Assembly: GCA_027081405.1 (NCBI GenBank)
Contig: JALWKO010000084.1
Location: 1 to 64,000 of the forward strand
DNA length: 64,000 bases
Source: Campylobacteraceae bacterium
GTDB lineage: Bacteria > Campylobacterota > Campylobacteria > Campylobacterales > Sulfurovaceae
Reading direction: 5' to 3'
Made by a program: the position numbers and the translations under genes. Below the pieces are notes generated by a model, which saw nothing but the letters and a program-made list of their open reading frames with translations, searched no databases and had not been told where the DNA came from. This document shows positions 49,693 to 60,500 of this stretch, piece after piece. The stretch's first letter is position 1, and each line of letters opens with the position of its first letter.

Positions 49693-50535
49693 TCAGGAGG
49701 CGGTGAGGCGACGGATGGCGTCGACGACGTTTTGGACCACCCAGTCGGGGGTGGAGGCCCCGGCGCTGATCCCGCAAAGCCGTTTGCCTTCGAACCATTC
49801 GGGGCGCAGTTCGCTTTCGTTTTCGATCAGATAGCTCGCTTCACAGTAATGCTTGCAGATGGAGTGGAGCTGCTTGGTGTTGGAGGAGTGTTTCCCGCCG
49901 ATGACGATCATCACGTCGGCTTCACGGGCCAGCTCCGCCGCGGCATCCTGGTTCTCGAAAGTGGCGTTGCAGATGGTGTTGAAGACCCGCACCTCCTTGG
50001 CCCGCAGCACCAGAGCCGAGACAATTTTGAGGAAATCCTCGGGTTTGCGGGTGGTCTGGGCGACGATGGCCACTTTGGAGCGGAGCGGCAGATCGTCCAG
50101 CTCCGATTCGTCCAGGATCACGAAGGCGTCCCGCAGGTCCTCGGCGTAGCTGTAGACCCCTTTGATCTCCGGATGGTTCGCGTCACCGAAGATCACCACC
50201 GAATACCCCTCCTTGCTCATCCGTCCGACGATCTGCTGAGGGGTCGTCACATAGGGGCAGGTGGCGTTGATGATCTCTTTCCCCTCGGCTTTGAGCTTGG
50301 CCAGCTCCTCCTTGGGGATGCCGTGGGTGCGGATGACGATCGAATCGGCCCGCCGCGCCTCCTCGAAACTCTCCGCCAGACCGATGTCGTAGTCTTCGGA
50401 GAGACGCCGAATCTCGTCTTTGTTGTGGATCAGCGGCCCGTAAGTGACGCTGCCCGGGTGCTCCTCGGCGATCTGGATCGCCCGTTTGACTCCGTAGCAG
50501 AAACCGTACGACGAGGCCAGTCGGATCTCCATCAT
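49693..50535 (-). CDS. ispH: 4-hydroxy-3-methylbut-2-enyl diphosphate reductase
   Basis: [24 protein letters not shown]...[10 protein letters not shown]...[11 protein letters not shown]..; start well inside the longer listed ORF. Confidence 0.95.
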   Translation of the reverse strand: MMEIRLASSYGFCYGVKRAIQIAEEHPGSVTYGPLIHNKDEIRRLSEDYDIGLAESFEEARRADSIVIRTHGIPKEELAKLKAEGKEIINATCPYVTTPQQIVGRMSKEGYSVVIFGDANHPEIKGVYSYAEDLRDAFVILDESELDDLPLRSKVAIVAQTTRKPEDFLKIVSALVLRAKEVRVFNTICNATFENQDAAAELAREADVMIVIGGKHSSNTKQLHSICKHYCEASYLIENESELRPEWFEGKRLCGISAGASTPDWVVQNVVDAIRRLTAS

Positions 50536-51821
50536 TCCACCTCCGTGATCCGGGATAGGATATCGAAAAAGTTGGGAAAGGAGGTGGCCACACAGTCGGT
50601 ATCGACGATCTCCATCCCGCACAGCAGCCCCGCGACCGCGAAACTCATGGCGATCCGGTGATCGCCGTGGCTGTCGATCCGCGCTGCCCGGAGCTCCCCT
50701 CCCCGGATCGCGTAGCCGTCGGGGTACTCTTCGGTCTCGATCCCGCAGGCCTCCAGCGCCGTCAGGACCGAGGCGATCCGATCGCTCTCCTTGACCCGGA
50801 GCTCGGCGGCGTTGCGAACCCGGCTCGTCCCTTCGGCGACCGCCATCGCCACGGCCAAGGCGGGGAGTTCGTCGATCAGCCAGGGGATCCGCTCGCTCAC
50901 CTCCACCGCCCGGAGTCCGCCCCCGTAGGCGACCCGGATCTCCCCGATCGGTTCGTAGCGGTCCTCGACGATCCGATACTCCACTTGCGCCCCCATCGAC
51001 TCGAGAACCCGGAAGGCTTCGATCCGGGTGGGGTTGAGGCTGATTTCGGTGAATCGGACCACCGAACCGGGGACGATCGCCGCGGCGACGGCGAAGAAGA
51101 AAGCACTGGAGGGATCGGCGGGGATCCGCAGATCGAGAGGCTCGAGGGGTTTGGCGAGCGGCTCGATCTCGATCCACCCCTCTTCGGCCTTGCGAAGCTC
51201 GGCACCCATCCCCAGCAACATCCGCTCGGTATGGTCGCGGCTCAGGAAATTTTCCTTGTAGCGGCAAGTTCCCTTCGCCCGCAGTGCCGCCAGAATCAGG
51301 GCCGATTTGACCTGGGCCGAATCGACGGGGGAGTGGTATTCAAAAGGCTCCAGCGCCCCGCCCCGGATGTGCAGCGGAGCCAGATTGCCCCCTTCCCGTC
51401 CGTCGATTGCAGCGCCGATTTTGCGCAGCGGATCGACCACCCGCCGCATCGGACGGCGTCGTAGATACCGATCGCCCGTCAGGACGAAGCTCCCCTCGAC
51501 CCCGGCCAGGAGTCCGCAAAAAAGACGCATCGCCGTCCCGGCGTTGCCGCAATCGAGGATCTCTTCGGGCTCGACGATCCGCTCTGGCGGTACGATCCGG
51601 ATCGCCCCCTCGTCCTCCTCTTCGACAGCCACTCCGAGAGAGCGGACGATCGAAAGGGTCGCCAGGGTGTCCTCTCCCCGCAGATAGTTCTTGACCCGGG
51701 AGGGGCGATCGCTCAACAGAGCGAACATGGCGCTGCGGTGGGAGATCGACTTGTCGGGGGCGATGTCGTCGCACAACAGATCGAAGGGGTTCCGCGCCGC
51801 CGCTACCCGGACCGTTTTCAT
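50532..51821 (-). CDS. aroA: 3-phosphoshikimate 1-carboxyvinyltransferase
   Basis: [20 protein letters not shown]...[19 protein letters not shown]. Confidence 0.96.
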   Translation of the reverse strand: MKTVRVAAARNPFDLLCDDIAPDKSISHRSAMFALLSDRPSRVKNYLRGEDTLATLSIVRSLGVAVEEEDEGAIRIVPPERIVEPEEILDCGNAGTAMRLFCGLLAGVEGSFVLTGDRYLRRRPMRRVVDPLRKIGAAIDGREGGNLAPLHIRGGALEPFEYHSPVDSAQVKSALILAALRAKGTCRYKENFLSRDHTERMLLGMGAELRKAEEGWIEIEPLAKPLEPLDLRIPADPSSAFFFAVAAAIVPGSVVRFTEISLNPTRIEAFRVLESMGAQVEYRIVEDRYEPIGEIRVAYGGGLRAVEVSERIPWLIDELPALAVAMAVAEGTSRVRNAAELRVKESDRIASVLTALEACGIETEEYPDGYAIRGGELRAARIDSHGDHRIAMSFAVAGLLCGMEIVDTDCVATSFPNFFDILSRITEVE

Positions 51822-54151
51822 CGCAGTTTGGCTCCGCACCGTTTCTCCAGATGGCGGAGGATCCGCTCCATCGCCCCTTCGATCGCCTCGTCGCTGAGAG
51901 TCCCCTCCTCCGACTGGAGGAAGAAGCGGATCGTGAGGCTTTTGCGATCACCGAGCTCTTCGCTCTCATAGACGTCGATGGGGAAATGGCACCGCAGCAA
52001 AGGCTCCTCCAGCTCCCCGAGGGCCCGGTCGAAGACCCCGTAGGGGATCTCCTTGTCGACCAGCAGGCTCAGATCCTTCCAGGTCCCCTGATAGTTGGAG
52101 ATCGGGGAGGCGTTTTTATGGGGAGGGATCAGCGCCTCGAAATCGAATTCGGCGACGAAGGTATCCTCCAGATCGAAGGCCGCGGCCGCTTCGGGATGGA
52201 CCTTGCTCAGCCACCCCACCCGCTTCTCTCCGAGATGGCAGTCGGCACTCAGATAGGGGTGGACGAGGCCGTTTTTCTCGGTACAGGGGCGCAGCTCCAG
52301 AGGGCCAAGTACTTCCGAAAGAGCCCGGACGAAGCGGGGGAAGTCGATCCGGGGCGGCTTGCCCTGATTGAGGATCGAGGGGGGCTCGGCCTCGCCGCTG
52401 TGGAGGAAGGTTACCATCCTCCGCTCGGTCCGGTTGCAGTCGAAAACCGACCCGATCTCGAAGAGGGGGATCGAGCGCTTTCCGTAACTCATGTTGCGCC
52501 GGGCGGCGTCGAGGAGATTGAGCGTCAGGGTCGATCGGAGGGTGTTGAGCTCCTCGACGATGGGATTGACCAGCTCCACCGATTCGTCCAGTACCGGGAA
52601 GTCGAAGCGCCGCTGGATCTCCCGATCGGCGAACGCGTAGGTGACTGCCTCGAAGAAGCCCGCCGCGACGGCCCGCTCCCGCAGATCCCGGGCGATCCGG
52701 TAGGCTCGGGCGGTCGGCGTCATCCGGTCGGCTTCGACCAGGGTCAGGGGGCGGGCTTCGATCCGGTTGATCCCCACGATCCGGAGTACCTCCTCGGCCA
52801 CGTCCTGGTCGTTGCGGATGTCGTGGCGCCAGGGGGGGATCCCGAGCCCCACGGCGTTTCCGCTTTGGTGGATCTCGAAGCCCAGCCGTTTGAGGATCGA
52901 AAAAACGGTACTTTTGGGGATATGCTGGCCGATGATCGCATCGAGTCGCTCCAGTTTGAGCGAAACGGTCCGCTTGGCCGGCGGAGTCCCCGCTGAGAGG
53001 GTGCTTTCGTTGAAACGGCACTCCCCTCCGTCGTCACAGGCGGCCTGGAGGCGCTCCAGCCCCCACTCCAGATCGGGATCGCTCCCCCGGGAGCTTCGGT
53101 AGTAGAGGGGATCGGTCTTCAGCCCCCGCTCGGCCACGCACGGCACGAGAATGTCGGGGTCGAGATACGATGCCACAAAGAGGATCTCCCGGCTCTGGGC
53201 GGAGGCCCGAAGCGGATCTTCCTGCCGGACTCCGGGGATGCACAGGAGCGCATCGCCGCTGCGCAGCTCGGCGTATCCGTCGCTCTGCGCGACGAAATCG
53301 AGGCGGATCTTCTCCCCTTCTCCATGGAGTTTCTCCGCGTCGAAGGCCCAGAGGATGACGCCGCTTTCGTGGATGGCGTAGGCGAGGATCCGATCGAGGG
53401 GATCCTCCCGCATCTCGTCCACCAGCGCCAGCCGGAGTCGGATCCGTGCCGTATCCCGAACCGCCTCCCCTTCGGCCAGGGTCAGGAGGATGCGACCGGG
53501 GAATTCCCCTTTAGTATGGAGCTCCAGGAAACGGGCGATCCCCTTTTTGCTCCGGCTTCGGGGGGTGTAGTCGGGGGTTTTGAGAGGCCGCTCCAGCGCC
53601 GCGGAGAGATCCCGCGCCACCCCGCGGATGCTCAGGCAGTCCCCCCGGTTGGCGGTCAGCTCCAGTTCGATCACCGTGTCGTTGAGCAGCGGATACTCCG
53701 CCAGCTCCCGACCCGGGACCATCTCCCCCAGACTCTCGTCGAGGATCATGATCCCCTTTTCGGTCTCGGGGAGCCCCAGCTCGGCGGAGGAGCAGATCAT
53801 CCCGAAACTCTCGACCCCCCGGAGTTTGGCCGGTTTGATCTCGAAATCCCCCGGAAGGACCGCGCCGACGGTGGCCACCGCCACGTATTCCGCATCGCGG
53901 ACGTTGGCGGCACCGCAGACGATCTGCAGGGGTTCGGCCTCGCCCACGTCAACTTGGCAGAGGTTAAGCTTGTCGGCGTCGGGGTGCTTTTCGCAGGAGA
54001 GGACTTTGCCCACGACAACCCCGGAGGGGATCGCGTAGCGCCGCATCGAATCGACCTCCAGGCCGATGGAGTTGAAGGTCCGGTAGAGGGTGTCGTCGTC
54101 GATCCCTTGCAGATCGATCAGTTCTTCCAGCCAAGTACGGGTCACGATCAT
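51818..54151 (-). CDS. pheT: Phenylalanyl-tRNA synthetase beta subunit
   Basis: [17 protein letters not shown]...[26 protein letters not shown]...QIVCGAANV. Confidence 0.96.
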   Translation of the reverse strand: MIVTRTWLEELIDLQGIDDDTLYRTFNSIGLEVDSMRRYAIPSGVVVGKVLSCEKHPDADKLNLCQVDVGEAEPLQIVCGAANVRDAEYVAVATVGAVLPGDFEIKPAKLRGVESFGMICSSAELGLPETEKGIMILDESLGEMVPGRELAEYPLLNDTVIELELTANRGDCLSIRGVARDLSAALERPLKTPDYTPRSRSKKGIARFLELHTKGEFPGRILLTLAEGEAVRDTARIRLRLALVDEMREDPLDRILAYAIHESGVILWAFDAEKLHGEGEKIRLDFVAQSDGYAELRSGDALLCIPGVRQEDPLRASAQSREILFVASYLDPDILVPCVAERGLKTDPLYYRSSRGSDPDLEWGLERLQAACDDGGECRFNESTLSAGTPPAKRTVSLKLERLDAIIGQHIPKSTVFSILKRLGFEIHQSGNAVGLGIPPWRHDIRNDQDVAEEVLRIVGINRIEARPLTLVEADRMTPTARAYRIARDLRERAVAAGFFEAVTYAFADREIQRRFDFPVLDESVELVNPIVEELNTLRSTLTLNLLDAARRNMSYGKRSIPLFEIGSVFDCNRTERRMVTFLHSGEAEPPSILNQGKPPRIDFPRFVRALSEVLGPLELRPCTEKNGLVHPYLSADCHLGEKRVGWLSKVHPEAAAAFDLEDTFVAEFDFEALIPPHKNASPISNYQGTWKDLSLLVDKEIPYGVFDRALGELEEPLLRCHFPIDVYESEELGDRKSLTIRFFLQSEEGTLSDEAIEGAMERILRHLEKRCGAKLR

Positions 54152-55140
54152 CGGAACTGCTCCAGCAAACGGATGTCCCCCTCGAAGAGGGAGCGAAGGT
54201 CGGGGATGCGGTGGAGGAGCATCGCGAAACGCTCCACCCCCAGCCCGAAAGCGTAGCCGCTGACGTTTTTGTACCCCACCGCCTCGAAGACATTGGGATC
54301 CACCACGCCGCAGCCGAGCACCTCGAGCCAACCGGTGCGCGAACAGACCCGGCACCCTTCCCCTTTGCAGAAGATGCAGCTGATGTCCACCTCAGCCGAA
54401 GGCTCCGTGAAAGGGAAGAAACTCGGGCGGAAACGCACCTCTACCTCGCCGAACATATGGCGGAGGAAATCGGTGAGGATCCATTTGAGGTTGGCGAAGC
54501 TCACGGAATCGCCCTCCTCGACCACCAGCCCCTCCACCTGGTGGAACATCGGGGTGTGGGTCAGGTCGTAGTCCCGCCGGAAGACCGCACCGGGGGCGAT
54601 GATCCGGATGGGGGGCTTGCTGCGCATCATCGTCCGGATCTGCACCGGGGAGGTGTGGGTGCGCAGCAGCGTCCCGTCGGCGAAGTAGAAGGTATCCTGC
54701 ATATCCCGAGCGGGATGGTGTTTGGGGAGGTTGAGCGCCTCGAAGTTGTGGAAATCGTCCTCCACCATGGGGCCGCTCTCGACGGCAAAGTTGAGGGCAG
54801 TGAAATACTCCACGATCCGGTCCATCGTCTCCCGAACCGGGTGGAGCGCCCCTTTGAGGTGGAGCTTGCCGTAGAGGCTCACATCCAGCGCCTCGGCGGC
54901 CATCTGCCGCTCGAGCGCCTCCCGCTCCAAGGCGGCCTTGCGCGCCTCGAACGCTTGGGTGAGCTCCTCCTTTTGGCGGTTGAGCCCCTCGGCATAGGCT
55001 TTCTTTTCGGGGCCGGGGATCTCTTTGAGTTTCGCGAACCGGGATGCGAGGATCCCTTTTTTGCCGAAGATCTCGATCCGGATCTTCTCCAGTTCCGCAA
55101 GATCGGCGGCGGCGGTGATACGGTGTTTCAAATCTTCCAC
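54148..55140 (-). CDS. pheS: Phenylalanyl-tRNA synthetase alpha subunit
   Basis: [12 protein letters not shown]...[14 protein letters not shown]...[19 protein letters not shown]...[10 protein letters not shown]. Confidence 0.97.
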   Translation of the reverse strand: MEDLKHRITAAADLAELEKIRIEIFGKKGILASRFAKLKEIPGPEKKAYAEGLNRQKEELTQAFEARKAALEREALERQMAAEALDVSLYGKLHLKGALHPVRETMDRIVEYFTALNFAVESGPMVEDDFHNFEALNLPKHHPARDMQDTFYFADGTLLRTHTSPVQIRTMMRSKPPIRIIAPGAVFRRDYDLTHTPMFHQVEGLVVEEGDSVSFANLKWILTDFLRHMFGEVEVRFRPSFFPFTEPSAEVDISCIFCKGEGCRVCSRTGWLEVLGCGVVDPNVFEAVGYKNVSGYAFGLGVERFAMLLHRIPDLRSLFEGDIRLLEQFR

Positions 55141-55209
55141 GACGGTAGCCTCACTGGGTGAAATGGGGGGATTTTAGCGAATTTCCCCTTTGGGGACGAT
55201 CCGATGGGA

Positions 55210-55563
55210 TCAGATGTTTTTTCGGACGTCTTCGTGGCTGTGATCCCAGCGGAGTTTGCCCCCTCCGAGGATGTGCACGTGCAGATGGTGGATCTCCTGG
55301 CCGCCGTCCTCGCCGTTGTTGACCACGAGGCGGTAGCCGTTCTGATCGATCCCCAGTTTCCGGGTCACCTCCTGGATAAACGGGGTCATTTTGGCCATCG
55401 TCTCCCCGTCGGCCTCCTGGAAGCAGCAGATATGCTTTTTGGGGATCGCCAGGACATGGATCGGCGCCTTGGGATAGAGGTCGTGAAACGCCACGAATTC
55501 CTCGGTTTCATACACTTTGTTGCTGGGGATCTCCCCCTCGACGATTTTGCAGAAAATGCACAT
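55210..55563 (-). CDS. HIT family protein
   Basis: CIFCKIVEGEIPSNKVYE...QEIHHLHVHILGG (HxHxH). Confidence 0.93.
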   Translation of the reverse strand: MCIFCKIVEGEIPSNKVYETEEFVAFHDLYPKAPIHVLAIPKKHICCFQEADGETMAKMTPFIQEVTRKLGIDQNGYRLVVNNGEDGGQEIHHLHVHILGGGKLRWDHSHEDVRKNI

Positions 55564-55575
55564 TTTCCGGCTCCT

Positions 55576-56106
55576 TTATTCATTCGGAGTATTGGGGGAA
55601 TTATAGCCTATTTGGACCCGCCGGGGTGCGAGGCGGATATAGAGCCAAAACAACCCCAGCCCGGTCACCATCAAAAGGAAATTCCCCACCAGATCATGCG
55701 ACCAGTGGAAATTCTCCGGCGCACGCTCGGTCATCGCGGTGACGAAAAGGAGTCGTACCACGTTCACCGCCGAGATGGCTCCGTACCCGATCGCCGCCCA
55801 GAGGATCCGCCAGCTCCAGCGATAGTACGGATAAGCGAAAACCCCCGCCAGGTAGAGATAGTAGGGGATGAAGCCGTTGCACGCCTGGGTGATGATGATG
55901 TGGAATTTGGGATGGGCGAGGATCCGCAGTCCTCGGATCCGATCCTCCCCCAGAAAATATCGCAGCATCTCCAGAAGGGTGCCGCGCTGTGTTTCGTTGA
56001 GCCAATGCGAAAGGGGGTTGGTATTGAGGTAAAAGAGCCCGAACAGCACCGCCAACCAGACCCCGTAGGCGATCAAAAAGCGCTTGGATGCGTCACTGAG
56101 CGACAT
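55576..56106 (-). CDS. Exosortase/archaeosortase-like membrane protein
   Basis: 176 aa polytopic; candidate catalytic Cys (ITQACNGFIPYYLYLAGVFAYP), Arg (SAVNVVRLLFV), His (HWSHDLVGN) in exosortase order. Confidence 0.6.
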   Translation of the reverse strand: MSLSDASKRFLIAYGVWLAVLFGLFYLNTNPLSHWLNETQRGTLLEMLRYFLGEDRIRGLRILAHPKFHIIITQACNGFIPYYLYLAGVFAYPYYRWSWRILWAAIGYGAISAVNVVRLLFVTAMTERAPENFHWSHDLVGNFLLMVTGLGLFWLYIRLAPRRVQIGYNSPNTPNE

Positions 56107-56116
56107 CGGCTCTCTT

Positions 56117-56368
56117 TCAGTCGGCGGGGCGGTAGTTTTTTTCCCGCTCGGCTTTTTCGCGCTTTTTCTTCTCCAGCGCCTCTTTTTTTTTCTGCTCCAT
56201 CAGGACCGCGTCGCGGAGCTCCTCCTCCCCGTCGAAACGGGCTCCGTCGAGGAACTTGGACTGATCTTCGAACTGCCCCGTCCGCAGCCCCCACAGCAGG
56301 GCGATGAGCCCCAGCGCACCCAGGAAGGTCGACACCCCCAGCATCAGGATCATCACCGAATCGCTCAT
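56117..56368 (-). CDS. ccoS: cbb3-type cytochrome oxidase assembly protein CcoS
   Basis: LGALGLIALLWGLRTGQFEDQSKFLDGARFDGEEEL, adjacent to ccoI. Confidence 0.88.
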   Translation of the reverse strand: MSDSVMILMLGVSTFLGALGLIALLWGLRTGQFEDQSKFLDGARFDGEEELRDAVLMEQKKKEALEKKKREKAEREKNYRPAD

Positions 56369-56460
56369 GATATTCCTTTCACTTTATCGTCGCAAATCGC
56401 AAGCACGGGGATTCGCCCCTCACGTCACAAGTACCCGGCATCCCGAATATCCTCAATTTC

Positions 56461-58887
56461 TCATTTCTCGTTTCTCATTTCCAGTTTGATCCGTATCGAG
56501 TTCCCCACCACGAAAAGGGAGCTCAGGCTCATCGACAGCGCGGCGACGAGGGGGTTGACGTATCCCGCCACCGCCAGGGGGACGGCGATGAGATTGTACA
56601 GCAGCGAAAAGGCCAGATTCTGCTTGACGGTCCGGAAGGCCCGGCGGCTGATGGCGAACGCCCCATAGAGGCTCTCTGGGCGGTCTTCGAGGAGCACCAC
56701 GTCGCTCACCTCGATCGCCACGTCGGCCCCGCTCCCCATGGCGATGGCGATTTCGCTCCTGGCGAGGGCCACCGCGTCGTTGATCCCGTCGCCGGCCATC
56801 ACCACCACGTGCCCTTCGGAGCGGAACCGCTCGATCCACTCGGCCTTTTGTTGGGGCAGGAGCCGGGCGTGGACCTCCTCGATCCCCGCCTCCCGGGCCA
56901 CCCGCTCGGCGGCCCGCTCGTGGTCTCCGGTGAGCATCACGATCCGGAGTCCCATCGCACGGAGTTTGGCGATCACCTCCCGCACTCCGGGCCGGAGTCG
57001 GTCCCGCAGAGCGAAACGGGCGGCGAGTTTCCCGTCCACGGCGTAGAAAAAGACCGTCTCCTCCCCTTCGGCGTCACAAGTAATCCCCAGTGTTTCCATC
57101 AGCTTCCGGTTCCCTCCGGCGAGCCGTTTGCCCCGGCACAGGGCGGTCACCCCTTTGGCCTGGATGCTTTTGACCTCCTCGATGTCCCTTCGGGCCAGAT
57201 CGTCGTAGTGATCCAGCAGATAGCGGACGATCCCTTTGCTCACCGGATGGTCGGAGCTGGCGACCAGCGCCAGCAGATCGGCCGGATCGAACCCTTCGTA
57301 GGTGTGCACCTCCACGACGCTGGGGCGCCCCTCGGTGACGGTACCGGTCTTGTCCAGCGCCAGCAGGTCGCTGCGGGCCATCGTCTCGAGCAGGGCGGCC
57401 TCCTTGAAAAGGATCCCCTCCTTGGCGGCCCGGGAGATCCCCACCAGCGTCGCCATGGGGGTCGCCAGCCCCAGCGCGCAGGGGCAGGCGATCACCACGA
57501 CGCTGATGGCGACGATGAGGGCGGTCTCGAAGGAACCCGAATGCCAGTACCACCCGGCGAAAGTGGCCAGGGCGATGAGGAGGATCGCGACGGAGAAATA
57601 GCCCGAGACCACGTTGGCCAGCTGTTCAATCCGGGGTTTTTTGGTCACGGCGTCGCTGAGCAACTCGGTGATCTGGCTCAGGAGCGAATCGCCCGCTTTT
57701 CGGGTCGCTTCGTATCGGATCACCGAATCGAGGCAGATAGTGCCGCTGAGGATCTCGTCGCCGGGTTCTTTGAGGATCGGTTCGCTCTCCCCGGTGAGGG
57801 GACTTTCGTCGAAGAGGGCCTTGCCGCTGCGGACCCGTCCGTCGATGGCCACTTTCTCGCCAGGCTTGAGTTCGATCACGTCGCCGGGGACGACGTTTTC
57901 GACGCTCACCAGGGCTTTGGAACCGTCGTTGCGGACCACCATCGCCTCGGTGGGCATCGAGCCGATGATCCGGTCGAGGGTGTCGGCGGCCTGTTTCTTG
58001 CTGAGCACCTCCAGATATTTACCCACCAGGACGAAGGTGATGATCATCGTCACCGAATCGAAATAGACCTCCTCCCGCAGCGTCACCATCGCGTAGATCG
58101 AATAGAGATAGGCCAGCAGCGCCCCGGTGGCCACCAGCAGATCCATATTGACGAAGCGGTTTTTGAGCCCGTACCAGGCCCCCCGGAAAAAGATCCATCC
58201 GCTGTAAAACAACGTCGGGGTGGCCAGGACGAATTCGGCGATGTTGAGGATGTTTTTGTGGCTCCGCTCGATCCCGGTGAAGTATCCTACGTATTCGGCG
58301 ATGGCGATCCACATGATGTTCATCGTCGCGAAGACCCCTACCAGGATCCGGGCGTAATAGGCGTTGCGGGTCCGGACCGCCCGCTCCTCCTGGAGGGCCG
58401 GATCGTAGGGGTAGGCGTTGTAGCCGATGCTGCGGATCGTTTCGATGATCTTGGAGAGGGGGATCTGCTCGGGATCCCAGACGACGCGGGCTTTGTTGTT
58501 GGAGTAGTTGATGGTCGCCTCGATCACGCCAGGGGTCTTGTGGAGGACCTTTTCGTTGAGCCAGACGCACGCGGAGCAGTGGATCCCCTCGATGATGAGA
58601 TGGATCTCGTTGAACCCTTCGGGGGTGGTCCGGACGTATTTGTCCCGGAACCCTTCCAGGTCGAAGCGTTGTAGCTCTTCGTTTTTGCCGGTGGCCTCCG
58701 ACGCCGGCTCGAGGGTTTGGTTGCCCAGTTTGTCGTAGAAGGTATCGAGCCCCTCCGATTTGAGGAGGTGGTAGACCCCCTGGCACCCTTTGCAGCAAAA
58801 ATGGAGTTTGCTGCCGTTCTCCTCCTCGGTGATCATCACCGATTCGTCGAATTCCAGACGGCAGTGGGTACAGGGGACTTTGGCCAA
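56461..58887 (-). CDS. ccoI: Copper-translocating P-type ATPase, CcoI/FixI type
   Basis: N-terminal Cys-rich metal-binding domain and HMA (IEGIHCSACVWLNEKVL), CPCALGLATP, DKTGTVTEG. Confidence 0.92.
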   Translation of the reverse strand: MAKVPCTHCRLEFDESVMITEEENGSKLHFCCKGCQGVYHLLKSEGLDTFYDKLGNQTLEPASEATGKNEELQRFDLEGFRDKYVRTTPEGFNEIHLIIEGIHCSACVWLNEKVLHKTPGVIEATINYSNNKARVVWDPEQIPLSKIIETIRSIGYNAYPYDPALQEERAVRTRNAYYARILVGVFATMNIMWIAIAEYVGYFTGIERSHKNILNIAEFVLATPTLFYSGWIFFRGAWYGLKNRFVNMDLLVATGALLAYLYSIYAMVTLREEVYFDSVTMIITFVLVGKYLEVLSKKQAADTLDRIIGSMPTEAMVVRNDGSKALVSVENVVPGDVIELKPGEKVAIDGRVRSGKALFDESPLTGESEPILKEPGDEILSGTICLDSVIRYEATRKAGDSLLSQITELLSDAVTKKPRIEQLANVVSGYFSVAILLIALATFAGWYWHSGSFETALIVAISVVVIACPCALGLATPMATLVGISRAAKEGILFKEAALLETMARSDLLALDKTGTVTEGRPSVVEVHTYEGFDPADLLALVASSDHPVSKGIVRYLLDHYDDLARRDIEEVKSIQAKGVTALCRGKRLAGGNRKLMETLGITCDAEGEETVFFYAVDGKLAARFALRDRLRPGVREVIAKLRAMGLRIVMLTGDHERAAERVAREAGIEEVHARLLPQQKAEWIERFRSEGHVVVMAGDGINDAVALARSEIAIAMGSGADVAIEVSDVVLLEDRPESLYGAFAISRRAFRTVKQNLAFSLLYNLIAVPLAVAGYVNPLVAALSMSLSSLFVVGNSIRIKLEMRNEK

Positions 58888-58959
58888 AGAGGCGCTCCTC
58901 TCGTGGAATCGGCCCCATTCTATCCAAAGTTCCTAAACGCTTTTTTGCCCCCCCTTGGG

Positions 58960-58965
58960 TATAAT
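58960..58965 (+). promoter_or_regulatory. Candidate -10 element upstream of leuC
   Basis: TATAAT in gggtataatcgcccc about 40 bp upstream of the ATG. Confidence 0.4.
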
Positions 58966-59004
58966 CGCCCCAAATTTAGAAGTTACAAATCACAAGGAAT
59001 TCCC

Positions 59005-60288
59005 ATGGGTCAAACCATCACCGAAAAGATCTTTTCCGAACATGCCGGCCGCCCCGTCAAAGCGGGCGAGATCGTCCGTGTCGACATCGACATGGTCATC
59101 GGCAACGACATCACCACCCCGATCTCGATCCGGGCCTTTGAAGAGAGCGGAGCCGAGAAGCTGGCCAATCCCGACGGCTTCGCCATCGTCATGGACCACT
59201 ACATCCCCGCCAAGGACATCGCCAGCGCCAATCAGGCCAAGATCAGCCGCGATTTCGCCCTCAAGCACGATCTGAAATACTTTTTCGACGAGAAGGATAT
59301 GGGGATCGAGCACGCCCTGCTCCCCGAAAAGGGGCTTGTGGTCCCCGGCGACGTGATCATCGGGGCCGACAGCCACACCTGCACCCACGGGGCGCTGGGG
59401 GCCTTCAGCACCGGGATGGGGAGTACCGACATCAGCTTCGCCATCATCACCGGAAGCAACTGGTTCAAAGTCCCCGAGACGATCAAGGTCGAGCTCGTCG
59501 GCAAGCCCGGTCCCCACATCTACGGCAAGGATATCATCCTGGAGCTGATTCGCATCCTCGGCGTTGACGGGGCCCTCTACAAGGCCCTGGAGTTCACCGG
59601 CGAAGCGCTGCAGCACCTGAGCATGGACGACCGTTTCAGCATCTGCAACATGGCCATCGAAGCGGGGGCCAAAAACGGCATCATCGCCGTGGACGAGATC
59701 ACCGAAGCCTACCTCAAAGAGCGGGCCGAGGCCAACGGCGGACTGCGGGCCGAGCCCAAGATCCACACCTCCGACCCCGATGCCGAGTATTGCCAGACGG
59801 TGACCATCGACGTGGGCAAACTCTCTCCGGTGATCGCCTATCCCTTCCTGCCCAGCAACGGCAAGCCGGTGGAGCAGGCGGTCGCAGACAAAATCAAGGT
59901 CGATCAGGTGATGATCGGCAGCTGCACCAACGGACGGCTGGAGGATCTGCGCATCGCCGCCGAGATCGTCAAGGGCAAGCGGGTCGCCCGCCACACCCGG
60001 ATGATCGTCACCCCGGCGACCCAGCGGATCTTCATGCAGGCCGAAAAAGAGGGGCTCATCGACACCCTCATCGAAGCGGGCGCCGTCGTCTCCAACCCCA
60101 CCTGCGGGGCCTGCCTCGGAGGCTACATGGGGATCCTGGGCGACGGGGAGAAGTGCGTGAGCACCACCAACCGCAACTTCGTCGGCCGCATGGGTGCCCG
60201 CACCAGCGAGATCTACCTGGCCAACTCCGCCGTCGCCGCCGCCAGCGCCATCGCCGGATACATCGCCGATCCGCGGGAGATCGACTGA
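59005..60288 (+). CDS. leuC: 3-isopropylmalate dehydratase large subunit (HACN/LeuC family)
   Basis: MGQTITEKIFSEHAGRPVKAGEIV...GADSHTCTHGALGAF...IGSCTNGRLEDLR...NPTCGACLGG. Confidence 0.94.
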   Translation: MGQTITEKIFSEHAGRPVKAGEIVRVDIDMVIGNDITTPISIRAFEESGAEKLANPDGFAIVMDHYIPAKDIASANQAKISRDFALKHDLKYFFDEKDMGIEHALLPEKGLVVPGDVIIGADSHTCTHGALGAFSTGMGSTDISFAIITGSNWFKVPETIKVELVGKPGPHIYGKDIILELIRILGVDGALYKALEFTGEALQHLSMDDRFSICNMAIEAGAKNGIIAVDEITEAYLKERAEANGGLRAEPKIHTSDPDAEYCQTVTIDVGKLSPVIAYPFLPSNGKPVEQAVADKIKVDQVMIGSCTNGRLEDLRIAAEIVKGKRVARHTRMIVTPATQRIFMQAEKEGLIDTLIEAGAVVSNPTCGACLGGYMGILGDGEKCVSTTNRNFVGRMGARTSEIYLANSAVAAASAIAGYIADPREID

Positions 60289-60394
60289 CCCCCTCCCCCC
60301 TCCCGTACGATCCATCAAACGCTCAAACTTTGTTAATTATGGTAGAATAGAGGCTGTAATCGCTATTTACAGTGGAAAGTTGACCGTGTAGCAC

Positions 60395-60457
60395 GGGAGA
60401 TTGTTTGACATATCGAACAAAAAGAGCGAAATTTTTTCCGAACAAACAAAATCTCCC
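60395..60457 (+). promoter_or_regulatory. Candidate leader stem-loop upstream of secreted-protein cluster
   Basis: gggagattgtttg ... caaacaaaatctccc, long imperfect inverted repeat about 45 nt upstream of the first ATG. Confidence 0.35.
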
Positions 60458-60500
60458 CCTTGAACCGATCCAAAAGTCGAACGATCAGGAGCGTCGGAGC

